Counted from the stretch's first letter, positions 1-8,552 are shown. The stretch: DNA of 64,000 bases from Deltaproteobacteria bacterium UBA5329 (GCA_002408185.1 DHQV01000023.1:1-64000); one strand, 5' to 3'. Numbers and translations: made by a program. The notes: generated from the sequence alone by a model not told the origin.

Positions 1-96
1 GGATATTCAAGCTATCACGTTCAACTATACTGACCCCGGTTTGACCGAGACATTCAACCTGTGGAATGATCCGGACATCCCCAAAGGAGGAAAAGG

Positions 97-444
97 ATGC
101 CGGACGAAAAGAAAATGCTATGGACCCTCAAAGAGGAAACAGGAGATCGTATTGAGGCTTCTTAAGGAGGAATCTCCCAAGGGGAGATTGCACGGGAGAT
201 GGGTCTGGGCATGTCGACGCTCTATGGATGGAGAGACCGTTTCCTTGAAGCCGGCCTCGAAGGCCTGAAGTACAGAGGCAGAAGCAAGGTCCTTCACGAT
301 GCCGAGGAGGAACTGAATAAGGCCCGTCAGGCCATTGGGCGTCTTGCCATGGAGCTGGAACTTCACGAAAAAAAAGTACGTATGCAGGAAGCCCTGAAGA
401 AATCGTCCTTAAGTTCCGGGACTCACCGTACCCGGTCAAAATGA
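97..444 (+). pseudogene. Frameshifted IS3-type transposase OrfA
   Basis: A strong ribosome binding site (AAAGGAGGAAAAGG) precedes ATG 97, which begins MPDEKK. The protein homology then jumps to another frame (YGPSKRKQEIVLRLLKEES, about 120-178) and returns to the first frame (SQGEIAREMGLGMSTLYGW, about 172 onward). This is the helix-turn-helix DNA-binding head of an IS3 OrfA, followed by a leucine-zipper-like stretch (ELNKARQAIGRLAMELELHEKK). Two indels therefore destroy the gene, although the last 82 codons from 199 remain open. It overlaps the following OrfB-like part by four bases, as is normal in IS3 elements. Family assignment is from motif recognition only. Confidence 0.72.
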
Positions 445-1245
445 TCTGTAAGGTATTCCGTATATCCAGGGCGTCATTCTGCCGGGTGCAAAAAAAGAAT
501 GCCTCTTATGTGCGACAGCGCCCCGGTCCCGGGCCGCCTGTATCGGATGACGTTCTCCGTGATGAGATCCGGGGTGTCATCCGGGACCCGGACTTTCTCG
601 ACTGCGGTTACCGGCCGGTATGGTCGGTGCTGCGCTTTGACCGGAACCTTATGGCGGGACAGAAGAGGACACAGAAAATGATGCAAAGACATAACTGGCA
701 GCGCAGGATACCTCACCGGGGTGCGCCCCGTGGTCATCGTGAAGGCACCGTAGCAAAGCCTGCCTCGAATATGATGCGGGGAACGGACGGCACCAGGTTC
801 TGGACCGTAGAAGATGGCTGGTGCCGGCTCTTCCCTGTTATCGATCATCATGACCGGGAGATTATCGGGCACAGGGCATCAAAAGAGGGAACGGCCGGAG
901 TTGCGCTTGATGCCCTTGAAATGGCCGCCATCAGCAGATACGGCGACCTCGAGAAGAATATCATCCCCGGCATTGAACTTGAAACTTGACCACGGATCTC
1001 GGAATACCCCTCACCTCTTTATGGACGAGGCCAAGTGGCCGGGTTTCGATCCTGCCTTCACCTATGTCGGCAATCCCCGGGGCAATGCGATTGCCGAGAG
1101 GGTCATCGGCACGATAAAGAAAGAATGCATCCGGCATCACCGGTTCAAGAACCTTGCCGAGGCAGAGAAGATCATCACTGCCTTTGTGGAAAGGTACAAT
1201 ACGAAGAGACAGCACGGCAGCCTAGGTTACCGGACACCGGCTTAA
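441..1245 (+). pseudogene. Frameshifted IS3-type transposase OrfB (DDE integrase)
   Basis: The first part (441-989) carries the region around the first catalytic Asp (GTDGTRFW) followed by DGWCRLFPVIDHHDREIIG. The frame then closes at TGA 987-989. Homology continues in the frame of 814-1245 with LDHGSRN (second Asp), VGNPRGNAIAERVIGTIKKE (catalytic Glu region) and ERYNTKRQHGSLGYRTPA, a standard OrfB C-terminus. A frameshift near 970-990 therefore splits the gene. The break coincides with two 7-base repeats (GAACTTG AAACTTG, 975-988), which may be the cause. All three acidic residues are still recognisable, so the decay is recent or mild. No functional product is expected. Confidence 0.75.
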
Positions 1246-1318
1246 GGCGTACGAAGACTCGATAAAAATGTACAGGGTGGCCTGAATATGACTCAGGAAG
1301 ATTCTATGGGTTCTTGTC

Positions 1319-1781
1319 TTGACTAATCGGGGCAAGTACAAAAGTATCAAGGCGATGCCGGAAAAAGAACTGATTGGCAAACCATCCGTCATTGCCGCCG
1401 CCCCGCTGTCGGAACCGGGGAAGAGTTTCCTGCCGCCGCCCGACTCCTTCAAGGGGCTTGATATCACGAGTGCGAACCACGTCTGGTGTTCGGACATAAC
1501 CTGCATCCCCATGGCGAAGGGCTTCTGTTATCTCACGGCAGTCATGGACTTAAGCAAGCAGAAAGGTTTTGTCCTTCAGGCTGTCGAACACGCTCGATTC
1601 CTCCTTTTGTATCGACGCGCTGGAAGAGGCGATGGCACGATACGGAACACCTGACATATTCAACACCGGCCAGGGGAGCCAGTTCACCCCGGAGGGTTTT
1701 ACGGACATCCTTGCCTGCCTCGTTATGAGGAAATTCTTCCTGACGCATTCCCGCGCGCGTTGTCCCATGGGATCGGAATGA
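1319..1781 (+). pseudogene. Second IS3-type OrfB remnant, catalytic Asp lost
   Basis: The frame from 1319 contains NHVWCSDITCIPMAKGFCYL and TAVMDL, the first catalytic block of an IS3 OrfB. Homology then moves to the frame of 1569-1781 (RLSNTLDSSFCIDALEEAM, PDIFNTGQGSQFT). In intact relatives the latter block reads NTDQGSQF, so the second catalytic Asp is replaced by Gly here. The N-terminal third and the C-terminal catalytic Glu region are missing. It differs in sequence from the element just upstream, so two different insertion sequences decayed at this spot. Confidence 0.72.
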
Positions 1782-1930
1782 AGATGGGGTTCTGCGGGAA
1801 GGCCCGTTGAGCCGACATGGCCTATAATGTCGCCTAGCTGCACTTTCCTGCCCTGGTGAATCACTTTGCGGACGTGTGCAATGAATAAAGACGCATGGAC
1901 TTTTCCCCGATCTTGGTGTTTTAGACGGAC
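1738..1930 (-). pseudogene. Fragment of a peptidase M23 (LytM) domain
   Basis: Read on the minus strand, the segment gives HASLFIAHVRKVIHQG, then RKVQLGDIIGHVGSTGLPAE and PHLHSDPMGQR. This is the C-terminal core of an M23 zinc endopeptidase: the GDxIGxVGxTG turn followed by the PHLH zinc/catalytic motif. There is no start codon, no upstream half with the first zinc ligands, and the 3' side runs into the IS3 remnant. I read it as the stump of a cell-wall hydrolase gene cut by the transposons. It has not been described as a gene and cannot be functional. Confidence 0.6.
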
Positions 1931-1933
1931 CTA

Positions 1934-3142
1934 CTAGCGGTTGTCTTCTCTTACCGCTTCCTGTATCCTTTCGAAAATGTCAGGCAAGGCGGCAGCTACC
2001 CTGTCCCAGCTTGATATCAGCGGAACACCGAGGGGATCTTTGGTTATGACCGCGGCGGCCCTTTTGATCCCGTTGGTGAAAGTTTCCACGGAAAGGCTCT
2101 CTTCATGGCGATCGAAATAAAGACCATTGATGGAAGCGTCACCCTCGTATCTCTTCAACATATCCTGAGCCGTGCGGGCATAGGTGGCAAAAAGTGTCTT
2201 GAAGAACCCGTCTGAAAAAATGATGCCTTCGGAAGCCAGAGTGCGGAATATGGACTTGCAGATGTCGACGGACATTTTGTTGAGTCCTTTTGAGACATCT
2301 TCCGGTGAAAGTTCCTGGTGTTTGTGTTCGTAATTCTCGGCAACGTCTACCTGGCATACACGGTTTATTGAGGTATTCTTGTAAACCTCGGCAAGCGTTC
2401 CGACCTCAAGCCCCCAATCACCGGGAACCTTGTTAACCCGCGCGAGGCTCACGTCCATTGAGAATTCACCCGCGAGAATGTAGCGAAAGCTGTCAAAGAA
2501 GAGAAGGAGGGGGTGATACCCGATAATCTTCTCGAGCGCTCGTATGAGCGGGGTGACAAGAAGGCGCGTCACCCTGCCGTGCATTTTGTCAGTTACCCGG
2601 GTATAGTAGCCCTTGCAGAAGTCGTAGTCGAAGCTGGGGCTCGTAATCGGATAGCAAAGCCGGGTAAGCAGATCCCGTGAATAGGTCAAGATATCGCAGT
2701 CGTGAAGTGCAATGGAATTGAACTCCTTGCTCGACAGCACATAACCGTAAGCCATCCAGACCGACCTCCCTTTGCCCTCGAGGCCGGTAGGCAGGTCCTC
2801 GTCCTCGATTGCCCGGTATATTCCCTTGATCCTCTTTCCGCTATTCCATATTATGCTTACCTTTTGCGGCAGCACAGAAAAAAACCGCTTTGCAATTTCA
2901 AATTCCTTCTCCGATGCCGGACCGAGGGTAACGACAATTTCTTTTATATATGTGACATCCTTGAGCTGTTCGACAATGCGTGTCAGGGCCTCGCCGGCAA
3001 GTTCGCTGTAAAGGGACGGCAGGATCAAGGCTATAGGTCTTTCCCGAGCGTACCGCGTAAGTTTTGACTCGATCTCTTCAAGGCGGTCCCTGCCCAGTTT
3101 ATGGAATGTTGCGACAACTCCGGTCTGATAAAAATCGGCCAT
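1934..3142 (-). CDS. gpgS: Glucosyl-3-phosphoglycerate synthase-like glycosyltransferase (GT81)
   Basis: This 402-residue enzyme probably transfers glucose from a nucleotide sugar to 3-phosphoglycerate, the first step towards glucosylglycerate, a compatible solute. The fold is GT-A: an N-terminal nucleotide-sugar part (ALILPSLYSE), a GKGRSVWMAYGY block and an HDCDI metal-binding DxD motif near residues 147-151. A strong Shine-Dalgarno (AAAGGAGG) supports ATG 3142. The divergent neighbour at 3283 is a phosphatase of the family that removes the phosphate in the second step, which strongly supports the assignment. The sugar donor and whether glucose or mannose is used cannot be read from the sequence. 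There are no transmembrane segments, so it should be cytoplasmic. Confidence 0.72.
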   Translation of the reverse strand: MADFYQTGVVATFHKLGRDRLEEIESKLTRYARERPIALILPSLYSELAGEALTRIVEQLKDVTYIKEIVVTLGPASEKEFEIAKRFFSVLPQKVSIIWNSGKRIKGIYRAIEDEDLPTGLEGKGRSVWMAYGYVLSSKEFNSIALHDCDILTYSRDLLTRLCYPITSPSFDYDFCKGYYTRVTDKMHGRVTRLLVTPLIRALEKIIGYHPLLLFFDSFRYILAGEFSMDVSLARVNKVPGDWGLEVGTLAEVYKNTSINRVCQVDVAENYEHKHQELSPEDVSKGLNKMSVDICKSIFRTLASEGIIFSDGFFKTLFATYARTAQDMLKRYEGDASINGLYFDRHEESLSVETFTNGIKRAAAVITKDPLGVPLISSWDRVAAALPDIFERIQEAVREDNR

Positions 3143-3154
3143 ATTCGCCTCCTT

Positions 3155-3179
3155 TCAGTTTAAACCGTCAGTTTAACCG
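3155..3179. repeat. Tandem 12/13-base repeat beside the gpgS start
   Basis: TCAGTTTAAACCG is followed directly by TCAGTTTAACCG, which differs by one A. The pair lies just upstream of the gpgS Shine-Dalgarno, in the divergent control region shared with the phosphatase gene. It could be a double operator or lie in the 5' leader. Confidence 0.5.
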
Positions 3180-3282
3180 AGGAAAGGCATGATGTCTATA
3201 AAATATTTTACATATCGCTTAGCACCCGGAGTTGTATACTGAGAACAGGAAGGTGCATCGCGTAACGACCGATGGTGGCATT

Positions 3283-4110
3283 ATGAAAAAAATAATAATC
3301 ATTACTGATCTCGACGGCACCCTCCTTGACCCGGTGTCGTATTCGTTTCAGGCGGCGTTGCCTGCCCTCAGGCTGATAAAAGAACGGCGTGTTCCGCTCG
3401 TGATGTGTTCAAGTAAAACAAGGGTAGAAATAGAATATTACAGGAACAGACTTGAAAATACAGACCCATTTATTTCCGAGAACGGAGGGGCCTTGTTTAT
3501 TCCACGGGGATATTTTCAGCAGGAAGCACCGCTACTGAGATGCGAAGAAAGGAGCGGAGGATATAGAATCATACGGCTTGGCGAAAAGTACGAAAAACTG
3601 CGGAGAGCTATTTCGGAATTACAGGACGAAGGTTTCGGCATATATGGCTTTGGTGATATGACTTCGGAGCAAATAGCAAACATCACAGGCCTTTCGAATG
3701 AGGAGGCGGTCAGGGCCAGCAAAAGGGAATTTGATGAACCTTTCCTGTTCGATGCGGACGAGAATATGACTGAAAAACTCATCCATGCTGTAAGGGAAAA
3801 AGGGTTTGATATTACACGGGGTGCTTTTTATCATATCCTGGGCAAAAGCGATAAAGGCAAAGCGGTCTCATTGCTTACTGGGATGTATGACAGGGAACTG
3901 GGAGATGTCTGCACGATTGCAATAGGGGACAGTCCAAACGATCTGCCTATGTTACGGAATGTCGACATTGCCGTGATTGTCGAAAGGCGCGGGGGAGGTT
4001 ACGATCCCGTTCTATCCATGCAAAATTTTGAACGTGTCGAAGGAGTGGGTCCGACCGGCTGGAGTAGGGCGGTCATGAGGTATCTGGAAGAGGTGCAGAC
4101 CGACAACTGA
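3283..4110 (+). CDS. Mannosyl-/glucosyl-3-phosphoglycerate phosphatase (HAD family)
   Basis: This 275-residue HAD-IIB phosphatase should dephosphorylate the product of the divergently transcribed glycosyltransferase. Motif I is ITDLDGTLLD (nucleophile Asp 9, acid/base Asp 11). Motif II falls near MCSSKTR, the conserved ENGG patch follows, and motif IV is GDSPNDLPML near residue 216. The frame is open upstream to a TTG at 3232, but ATG 3283 places the HAD motif at the usual distance from the N-terminus, so I prefer it. The gene ends 8 bases before the convergent dctM stop, with no obvious terminator between them. The mannosyl- versus glucosyl-substrate preference is open. Confidence 0.75.
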   Translation: MKKIIIITDLDGTLLDPVSYSFQAALPALRLIKERRVPLVMCSSKTRVEIEYYRNRLENTDPFISENGGALFIPRGYFQQEAPLLRCEERSGGYRIIRLGEKYEKLRRAISELQDEGFGIYGFGDMTSEQIANITGLSNEEAVRASKREFDEPFLFDADENMTEKLIHAVREKGFDITRGAFYHILGKSDKGKAVSLLTGMYDRELGDVCTIAIGDSPNDLPMLRNVDIAVIVERRGGGYDPVLSMQNFERVEGVGPTGWSRAVMRYLEEVQTDN

Positions 4111-4118
4111 CGCCAGTT

Positions 4119-5423
4119 TCACTCTATAAGGAAAAGAACGATCCGGGGGAAGACCAGGATCAATCCAAGGGTTGCAAGGTTGCACAAGATGAAAGGTGTT
4201 GCGGCCTTGTAGATATCCATCATTGTTATATCGTCGGAGACGATCCCTTTCATGACGAAAAGAAGAAGACCAAAAGGCGGAGTGGTGAAACCAATATCAA
4301 GGGCAATGAGCATCATGAGGCCAAACCACAGAGGGTCGATATTTGCCTGGAATATGATAGGCATAAAGAGGGGTATCGTGATCATCATCATCGATATCTG
4401 GTCCATAAAGCACCCTAGGAAAAGCAGTGCGGAGAGCATCAAGATGATTAGTACAAATTCCGGAAGGTCAAGATATGTTATAAAGGTTATCAATCCGGTC
4501 CCCGACCCGGTGAATGAAATTATCTGGCTGTAGCCAACGGACCCTGCAATAATAAGAAAGATCATGCAGCTTGTCTTCAGGGTGGAGCGGAGGGCCTCAA
4601 GGAGAACGTCAAAGGTCAATTTCCTGTACGAGAGTGCAAGAATGATAGAACCGACACTGCCCAGGGATGCGGCCTCGGTGGGAGTGGCTATGCCCATGTA
4701 TATCGGTCCTAGGACAAGAATAACGACCGAACAAAGCGGCATCACGTAGATCAGGAATTCTTTCATAATATTGACGAATCCGGCCCTGTCTGTTTCGTAA
4801 TCAGGGGCTATCGATGGTTCCATAAGGCTTCTGATCATGATGTAGAGCGAGTAGAGGGACGCCATGATAAGTGCAGGTAAAATGCCGCCGATGAGTATGC
4901 CCGATATGGATATATGGGCCACAGACCCGAGGACAACCGCAAGGGCGCTCGGAGGTATCATCATGGCGAGCCCCCCTGTTCCGACGATAGGTCCGATCAT
5001 AAGGGGTTTTCCGTAGCCGCGTTTGCGCATTTCCGGTAAAAGCGACGAGGCAAGCAACGCGGTATTAGAGATAGCCGAGCCCGTAAGTCCCGAAAAGAAG
5101 GTGGAGGTCGCTACGGCAAGAATACCGAGCCGTCCCGGAATCTTGCCAAATGACCTATCAAAGACATTGAGGGCATTATGTGCGAGTCCCGACCGAAAAA
5201 TGATCTCACCCATGAGAATAAAAAGAGGTATGGGCGTCAGGGTAAAATTACCCAGTGTGCTGTACATGTTAAGTGTTAACTGCTTGATACCTTCAAAACC
5301 TCCCATGAAGAAATACGCCCCCAAAAGATTGATGAAAAAAAAGGCAAAGGCAATGGGAACTCCAATTAACATGAGAACTATCAGGCCCAGCAAAAGGAAT
5401 GAGAATATGGCCCACCATTCCAT
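4119..5423 (-). CDS. dctM: TRAP transporter large permease DctM
   Basis: This is a 434-residue, very hydrophobic protein with about 11-12 membrane segments, the usual size of DctM. Family signatures include GLTGSAISNTALLASSLLPEM and GIATPTEAASLG, which in the family form the Na+/substrate translocation core. It is the last gene of a crp-dctP-dctQ-dctM unit, one base after dctQ. It should move a dicarboxylate or other organic acid into the cytoplasm with sodium, using the binding protein DctP. The substrate cannot be predicted from the permease. It converges with the phosphatase gene on the plus strand. Confidence 0.92.
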   Translation of the reverse strand: MEWWAIFSFLLLGLIVLMLIGVPIAFAFFFINLLGAYFFMGGFEGIKQLTLNMYSTLGNFTLTPIPLFILMGEIIFRSGLAHNALNVFDRSFGKIPGRLGILAVATSTFFSGLTGSAISNTALLASSLLPEMRKRGYGKPLMIGPIVGTGGLAMMIPPSALAVVLGSVAHISISGILIGGILPALIMASLYSLYIMIRSLMEPSIAPDYETDRAGFVNIMKEFLIYVMPLCSVVILVLGPIYMGIATPTEAASLGSVGSIILALSYRKLTFDVLLEALRSTLKTSCMIFLIIAGSVGYSQIISFTGSGTGLITFITYLDLPEFVLIILMLSALLFLGCFMDQISMMMITIPLFMPIIFQANIDPLWFGLMMLIALDIGFTTPPFGLLLFVMKGIVSDDITMMDIYKAATPFILCNLATLGLILVFPRIVLFLIE

Positions 5424-5424
5424 G

Positions 5425-5910
5425 TTACCGCCCCCTCTGCCTGATATCTGTGAATATCTTTATGAGGAACTCGATGGCAAGTAAGGTCGTTCCTGCGGGT
5501 ATCGGCAGGATAACGAGCCATTTTGGGATTTCGAGGGTTTTAATGACAGGGATTCCGAGCATCATCTGCTCGAATGTCATAACACAGGAAAAAACGGCAA
5601 GGACGGTGGTGACGATGAAGCCGAGCGCGTCGGACGCACGGGCAAATGCTTTTTTCCATGATGGGTTCAGGCGGTCAAGAAGGATGTCGAGTGTGACATG
5701 CCCTCTGTGCCTTAAAACCCAGGCCGCGCTTAAACAAACAAAATAGATCTGAAGATACTCCGATATTTCAACCGTCCACGCGAGAGGACGGTTGAACAGA
5801 TACCGGCCCAGAACTTCGTAAGATATGGAGAGGGCAATAAAGAGAATACATAAGGCCGAAAAGGCGGCCATCACGTTGAGAACGCGTGTAAAAAAGGATT
5901 TCAGGATCAT
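5425..5910 (-). CDS. dctQ: TRAP transporter small permease DctQ
   Basis: A 161-residue protein with four predicted membrane helices, typical of DctQ. The second helix region contains SYEVLGRYLFNRPLAWTVEI, matching the family signature in which an aromatic/Arg stretch is followed by W-x-x-E. The start overlaps the end of dctP by four bases (ATGA arrangement), indicating translational coupling. The protein pairs with DctM in the inner membrane and is required for transport in characterised TRAP systems. Confidence 0.9.
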   Translation of the reverse strand: MILKSFFTRVLNVMAAFSALCILFIALSISYEVLGRYLFNRPLAWTVEISEYLQIYFVCLSAAWVLRHRGHVTLDILLDRLNPSWKKAFARASDALGFIVTTVLAVFSCVMTFEQMMLGIPVIKTLEIPKWLVILPIPAGTTLLAIEFLIKIFTDIRQRGR

Positions 5911-6896
5911 TGTTCCATTAATTTCTTGAGAACCGATCCAGTGGTCGGGCTTTTTGCCAAGACCTTTTCCCAGCCAGCCCGATAAGCGGTTTCGAGGTAG
6001 AATTTGCCTGCGGCGTCTTTAAACTCAATTACCCGGATACCTTTCCGGATGAGGAGTTGTTTTTCTTGGTCAGCTATCTTACGGCAGAGGTCGTAGCTCT
6101 CCCGTTCAACCCTTTCCATAGCCCTGATAAGGTAGTTCTGCTCATCCTCGGGCAGACTGTCCCACCTGGCCTTATTTATGAGGACGCAAACATCGGTCTG
6201 GTAAAAGCCGGGCTCAACGACATAACGGACCACTTCTTGCCACCCCATTTCGTATATGCCGATGGACGGCCATCCGAACCCGTCGACAATAGCCCGTTCC
6301 AGGGCCACATAAACCTCACCGGGGGCCGTTGTAACGCTAACCCCGCCGAGAGCCCTTACGAAGGGTTCGTAAACCGGTGTCACCCGTATCTTCAGACCTG
6401 TAAGTTCCGGTTTCTTTACAGGTTTTTTCAGATAAAAATGATATTTCACACCACCGGCCACTTTGCCCAGGTAGACGACGTTGAGCTGCTTTTTCATGAG
6501 TTCTTGATAGAAGGCGAATACCCCTTTCTTTCGCTCTTCCATGGGTGACAGACGGGAGAGCTTCATTGCATCCGCCTCGGATAATTGCGGGACAAAATAT
6601 GCTGCTGGCAACAGCGCCACGTCCACGACGCCACGTCTGACCGCTTCGATCTGTTCGAAAGGAGGTATTGCTTCGGGCCCTCCCACAAAGACGAAACGTG
6701 TACCATGTTTCGAACCCTGTGAGACGGTATCTGTGAAGGGTTTGAATTGTCTTACCCATACGCTGTCGATTGCCGCAAAGGTAACAGTCTTCATCATGAC
6801 TGCGGGGGTGCCGGATGAAGAAAAAAAGAATGTGCACGCTGAAAGAACGATAACGCATGCCAGGGTACGATGATTATTTCGCAGGATCCTAGTCAT
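5907..6896 (-). CDS. dctP: TRAP transporter solute-binding protein DctP
   Basis: This periplasmic substrate-binding protein has 329 residues. An N-terminal signal peptide (basic MTRILRNNHR, then ACVIVLSACTFFF) precedes the mature domain. The family core is visible as LTGLKIRVTPVYEPFVRALG followed by the residues that contact the ligand carboxylate, and a long C-terminal helix. I start it at ATG 6896, which overlaps the stop of the upstream regulator (ATGACTAG). A longer reading starting inside that gene would put 12 extra residues before the signal peptide. Together with DctQ and DctM it forms a complete TRAP system. Confidence 0.88.
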   Translation of the reverse strand: MTRILRNNHRTLACVIVLSACTFFFSSSGTPAVMMKTVTFAAIDSVWVRQFKPFTDTVSQGSKHGTRFVFVGGPEAIPPFEQIEAVRRGVVDVALLPAAYFVPQLSEADAMKLSRLSPMEERKKGVFAFYQELMKKQLNVVYLGKVAGGVKYHFYLKKPVKKPELTGLKIRVTPVYEPFVRALGGVSVTTAPGEVYVALERAIVDGFGWPSIGIYEMGWQEVVRYVVEPGFYQTDVCVLINKARWDSLPEDEQNYLIRAMERVERESYDLCRKIADQEKQLLIRKGIRVIEFKDAAGKFYLETAYRAGWEKVLAKSPTTGSVLKKLMEQ

Positions 6897-7599
6897 TGGA
6901 CACCAGAAATGATTCCAGTTTTTCACGATCAAGGATTGTGTATCTGTAGCGTCCCTTTGTAATGAGTTTCAATCTGTTGAGGTGGTTTAGGACGTTGGTT
7001 ACGGTTACTCGTGAAAGACCTGTTATGTTTGCAAGGTCTTCATGAGTTATCCGCTTCTTGATAAGGATGCCGTGGTCGGCAGGTTCACCTACTTCCTGCA
7101 TGAGTTTCAAGAGTATGTGGATCACTCTTTTTTGTGCGTCGAGAAAGGAAAGGTCTTGGACCTGGAGACCGAGCAGTCTGAGTTTCCTGATGATCGCAGT
7201 GATAATGAGCAACGACACCCGGGGGGTTCTCGTGATAAGGTCTTCGGTTTCACGAATACCAATGATATGTATGTCCGAATCTTCCAGCGCGGTGGCAGTA
7301 GCAAAATACGGGAATCGATCAAATGCGCCACTTTCGCCTAAAAAGGTATTGTTTTCCTGGATAGCGAGTATCTTTTCAGAACCGTTCTCTCGGAAAATGC
7401 TGATCTTTACCTTACCCTGTCCGACAAAATAAAAGTATCTGCTTCGTTCACCCTGCGCATAAATGATCTGGCCATTCTGGTACCGCCTGACCCGGGATAT
7501 GGCCAGAAGCGCTGTCAACTCATCCTTGAATTCGCCTACATTATCCATCACATAAGGAGAGTCAGGAATATAAGGCGGTCCATTTACGTTAGTGGTCAT
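6889..7599 (-). CDS. Crp/Fnr-family transcriptional regulator
   Basis: The 236-residue protein has an N-terminal cyclic-nucleotide-binding-type beta-barrel (about 25-145, with GQIIYAQGERSRYFYFVGQG), a dimerisation helix, and a C-terminal winged helix (DLANITGLSRVTVTNVLNHL, about 190-215). There are no cysteines where Fnr holds its iron-sulfur cluster, so it should sense a small molecule rather than O2 directly. I use ATG 7599 because AAAGG lies at the right distance and it matches the family N-terminus. It overlaps dctP by eight bases, so it is probably cotranscribed with, and likely controls, the TRAP transporter. A TATAAT -10 box lies about 35 bases upstream. Confidence 0.87.
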   Translation of the reverse strand: MTTNVNGPPYIPDSPYVMDNVGEFKDELTALLAISRVRRYQNGQIIYAQGERSRYFYFVGQGKVKISIFRENGSEKILAIQENNTFLGESGAFDRFPYFATATALEDSDIHIIGIRETEDLITRTPRVSLLIITAIIRKLRLLGLQVQDLSFLDAQKRVIHILLKLMQEVGEPADHGILIKKRITHEDLANITGLSRVTVTNVLNHLNRLKLITKGRYRYTILDREKLESFLVSND

Positions 7600-7634
7600 A
7601 ATGATTACCTTTTTTATTAGATAGCACAAAATGT

Positions 7635-7640
7635 ATTATA
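7635..7640 (-). promoter_or_regulatory. Probable -10 element of the crp-dctPQM operon
   Basis: A perfect TATAAT on the minus strand lies 35 bases before the regulator's start codon. No good -35 hexamer is present at 16-18 bases, which would suit an activator-dependent promoter. Confidence 0.4.
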
Positions 7641-7895
7641 TTTTACAGAAAAATGTCCGAGCGAATTGTAAAAATAATAAGCAGAAGGCAGAAGGATTGG
7701 TAAATCGAGGAAAGTATCGGGTAGGGGCTATATCTTGTGTTACCCTGCGATATCGTTTTATCGATGATCGCACTGTAATGGTTTTTGGAGGATTGGTGCC
7801 GGGTGTAGTACTTTTGTAATAGCCGGTATCACAAGCATCGGTAAGGATAAACCTGTTTTTGGAGCAACACAGGGGTATTGGGCAATAGAGATAAT

Positions 7896-7918
7896 GATGG
7901 GCAACTCGCTTGCCCATC
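7896..7918 (+). other. Perfect hairpin upstream of an orphan terminator
   Basis: GATGGGCAA and TTGCCCATC form a perfect 9-bp stem with a CTCGC loop, six bases before the terminator at 7925. No coding region lies upstream on this strand, and the remaining bases 7641-7895 show no recognisable gene. Confidence 0.5.
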
Positions 7919-7924
7919 CCGGTG

Positions 7925-7962
7925 CCGGAGGAGACTACTTCCTGGTCTCCTCCGGTTTTTTT
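7925..7962 (+). terminator. Strong intrinsic terminator without an upstream gene
   Basis: CCGGAGGAGAC pairs perfectly with GTCTCCTCCGG (11 bp, 9-base loop) and is followed directly by seven T. The regulator gene at 6889-7599 is on the other strand, so this must end a non-coding transcript or act as a leader attenuator for the gene at 8069. Confidence 0.8.
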
Positions 7963-8004
7963 GTTTCGTAAACCTCAACGATTACGCAATGCTCTTGTAA
8001 GAAG

Positions 8005-8018
8005 AACTTGAAACTTCC
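8005..8018. repeat. Heptamer pair (AACTTGA AACTTCC)
   Basis: Two adjacent 7-base units of the dispersed heptamer family lie between the orphan terminator and the Spy/ZraP-like gene. Confidence 0.4.
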
Positions 8019-8068
8019 AATCCTATGTTTACATTAGTTCATAGAGAAACTTAAGAAAGGAGGCGCTT

Positions 8069-8449
8069 ATGAAATACCTGGTTTTAGCATTGACTATCGT
8101 ATGTGTATTCATCTTGGTCACCGGGGTATCGTATAGCCAGGGACGGGGCATGATGGGCGGCTATGGCGGCTACGGTATGGGGCCTGGCATGATGGGCGGG
8201 CAGGGTTGCTGGGGGCCTGGCATGATGGGCGGCTATGGCTACGGCCGGACCGTCCAGGATGAACAGTGTCAGAAATTTCTGGATGACACCGCACCACTGA
8301 GGAAAGAATTGCATGATAAACGATTCCAATACTGGGAAACGCTGAGAAATCCCAAAGCAAAGCCGGATGATGTTGCCGCCCAGGAAAAGGCAATTCGTGA
8401 TCTCCAGGAGAAGATATATTCGATGAACCCCAAGGGCTGCTGGTGGTAA
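8069..8449 (+). CDS. Spy/ZraP-like periplasmic protein with Gly/Met-rich repeats
   Basis: This 126-residue exported protein has a clear signal peptide (MKYLVLALTIVCVFILVTG, cleaved near SYSQG). The signal is followed by a 40-residue Gly/Met/Tyr-rich stretch with repeated MMGGYG-type units. The C-terminal part (about 80-118, LRKELHDKRFQYWETLRNP) resembles the hooked-helix region of Spy/CpxP/ZraP periplasmic chaperones and metal sensors. The Met-rich segment could bind copper or similar soft metals, but this is inference. Two cysteines (positions about 48 and 74) and CWW at the C-terminus are present. A strong Shine-Dalgarno (AAAGGAGG) fixes ATG 8069. It stands alone. Confidence 0.75.
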   Translation: MKYLVLALTIVCVFILVTGVSYSQGRGMMGGYGGYGMGPGMMGGQGCWGPGMMGGYGYGRTVQDEQCQKFLDDTAPLRKELHDKRFQYWETLRNPKAKPDDVAAQEKAIRDLQEKIYSMNPKGCWW

Positions 8450-8552
8450 TAGGCAGGATCGGCGTCTGAACGTATTGATAATACAGTTAAGGCCTCGCGA
8501 ACGAAGACGGCGACGGGAACAAAAGAAGCAAAACAACGGGTACGGGCGCTGG

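Larger units (their letters stand above)
40..1790 (+). mobile_element. Block of two decayed IS3-type insertion sequences
   Basis: Two separate IS3-type transposase remnants lie head to tail: the first has OrfA- and OrfB-like parts (about 97-1245), the second only OrfB-like sequence (about 1319-1781). Every reading frame is broken by indels, so neither element can encode its own transposase. I did not find convincing terminal inverted repeats or target duplications, and the left edge may lie outside the window. Confidence 0.8.

Noticed and set aside
7631..7819. Small open frame upstream of the orphan terminator
   Set aside because: No ribosome site and no similarity. The region is more likely non-coding.
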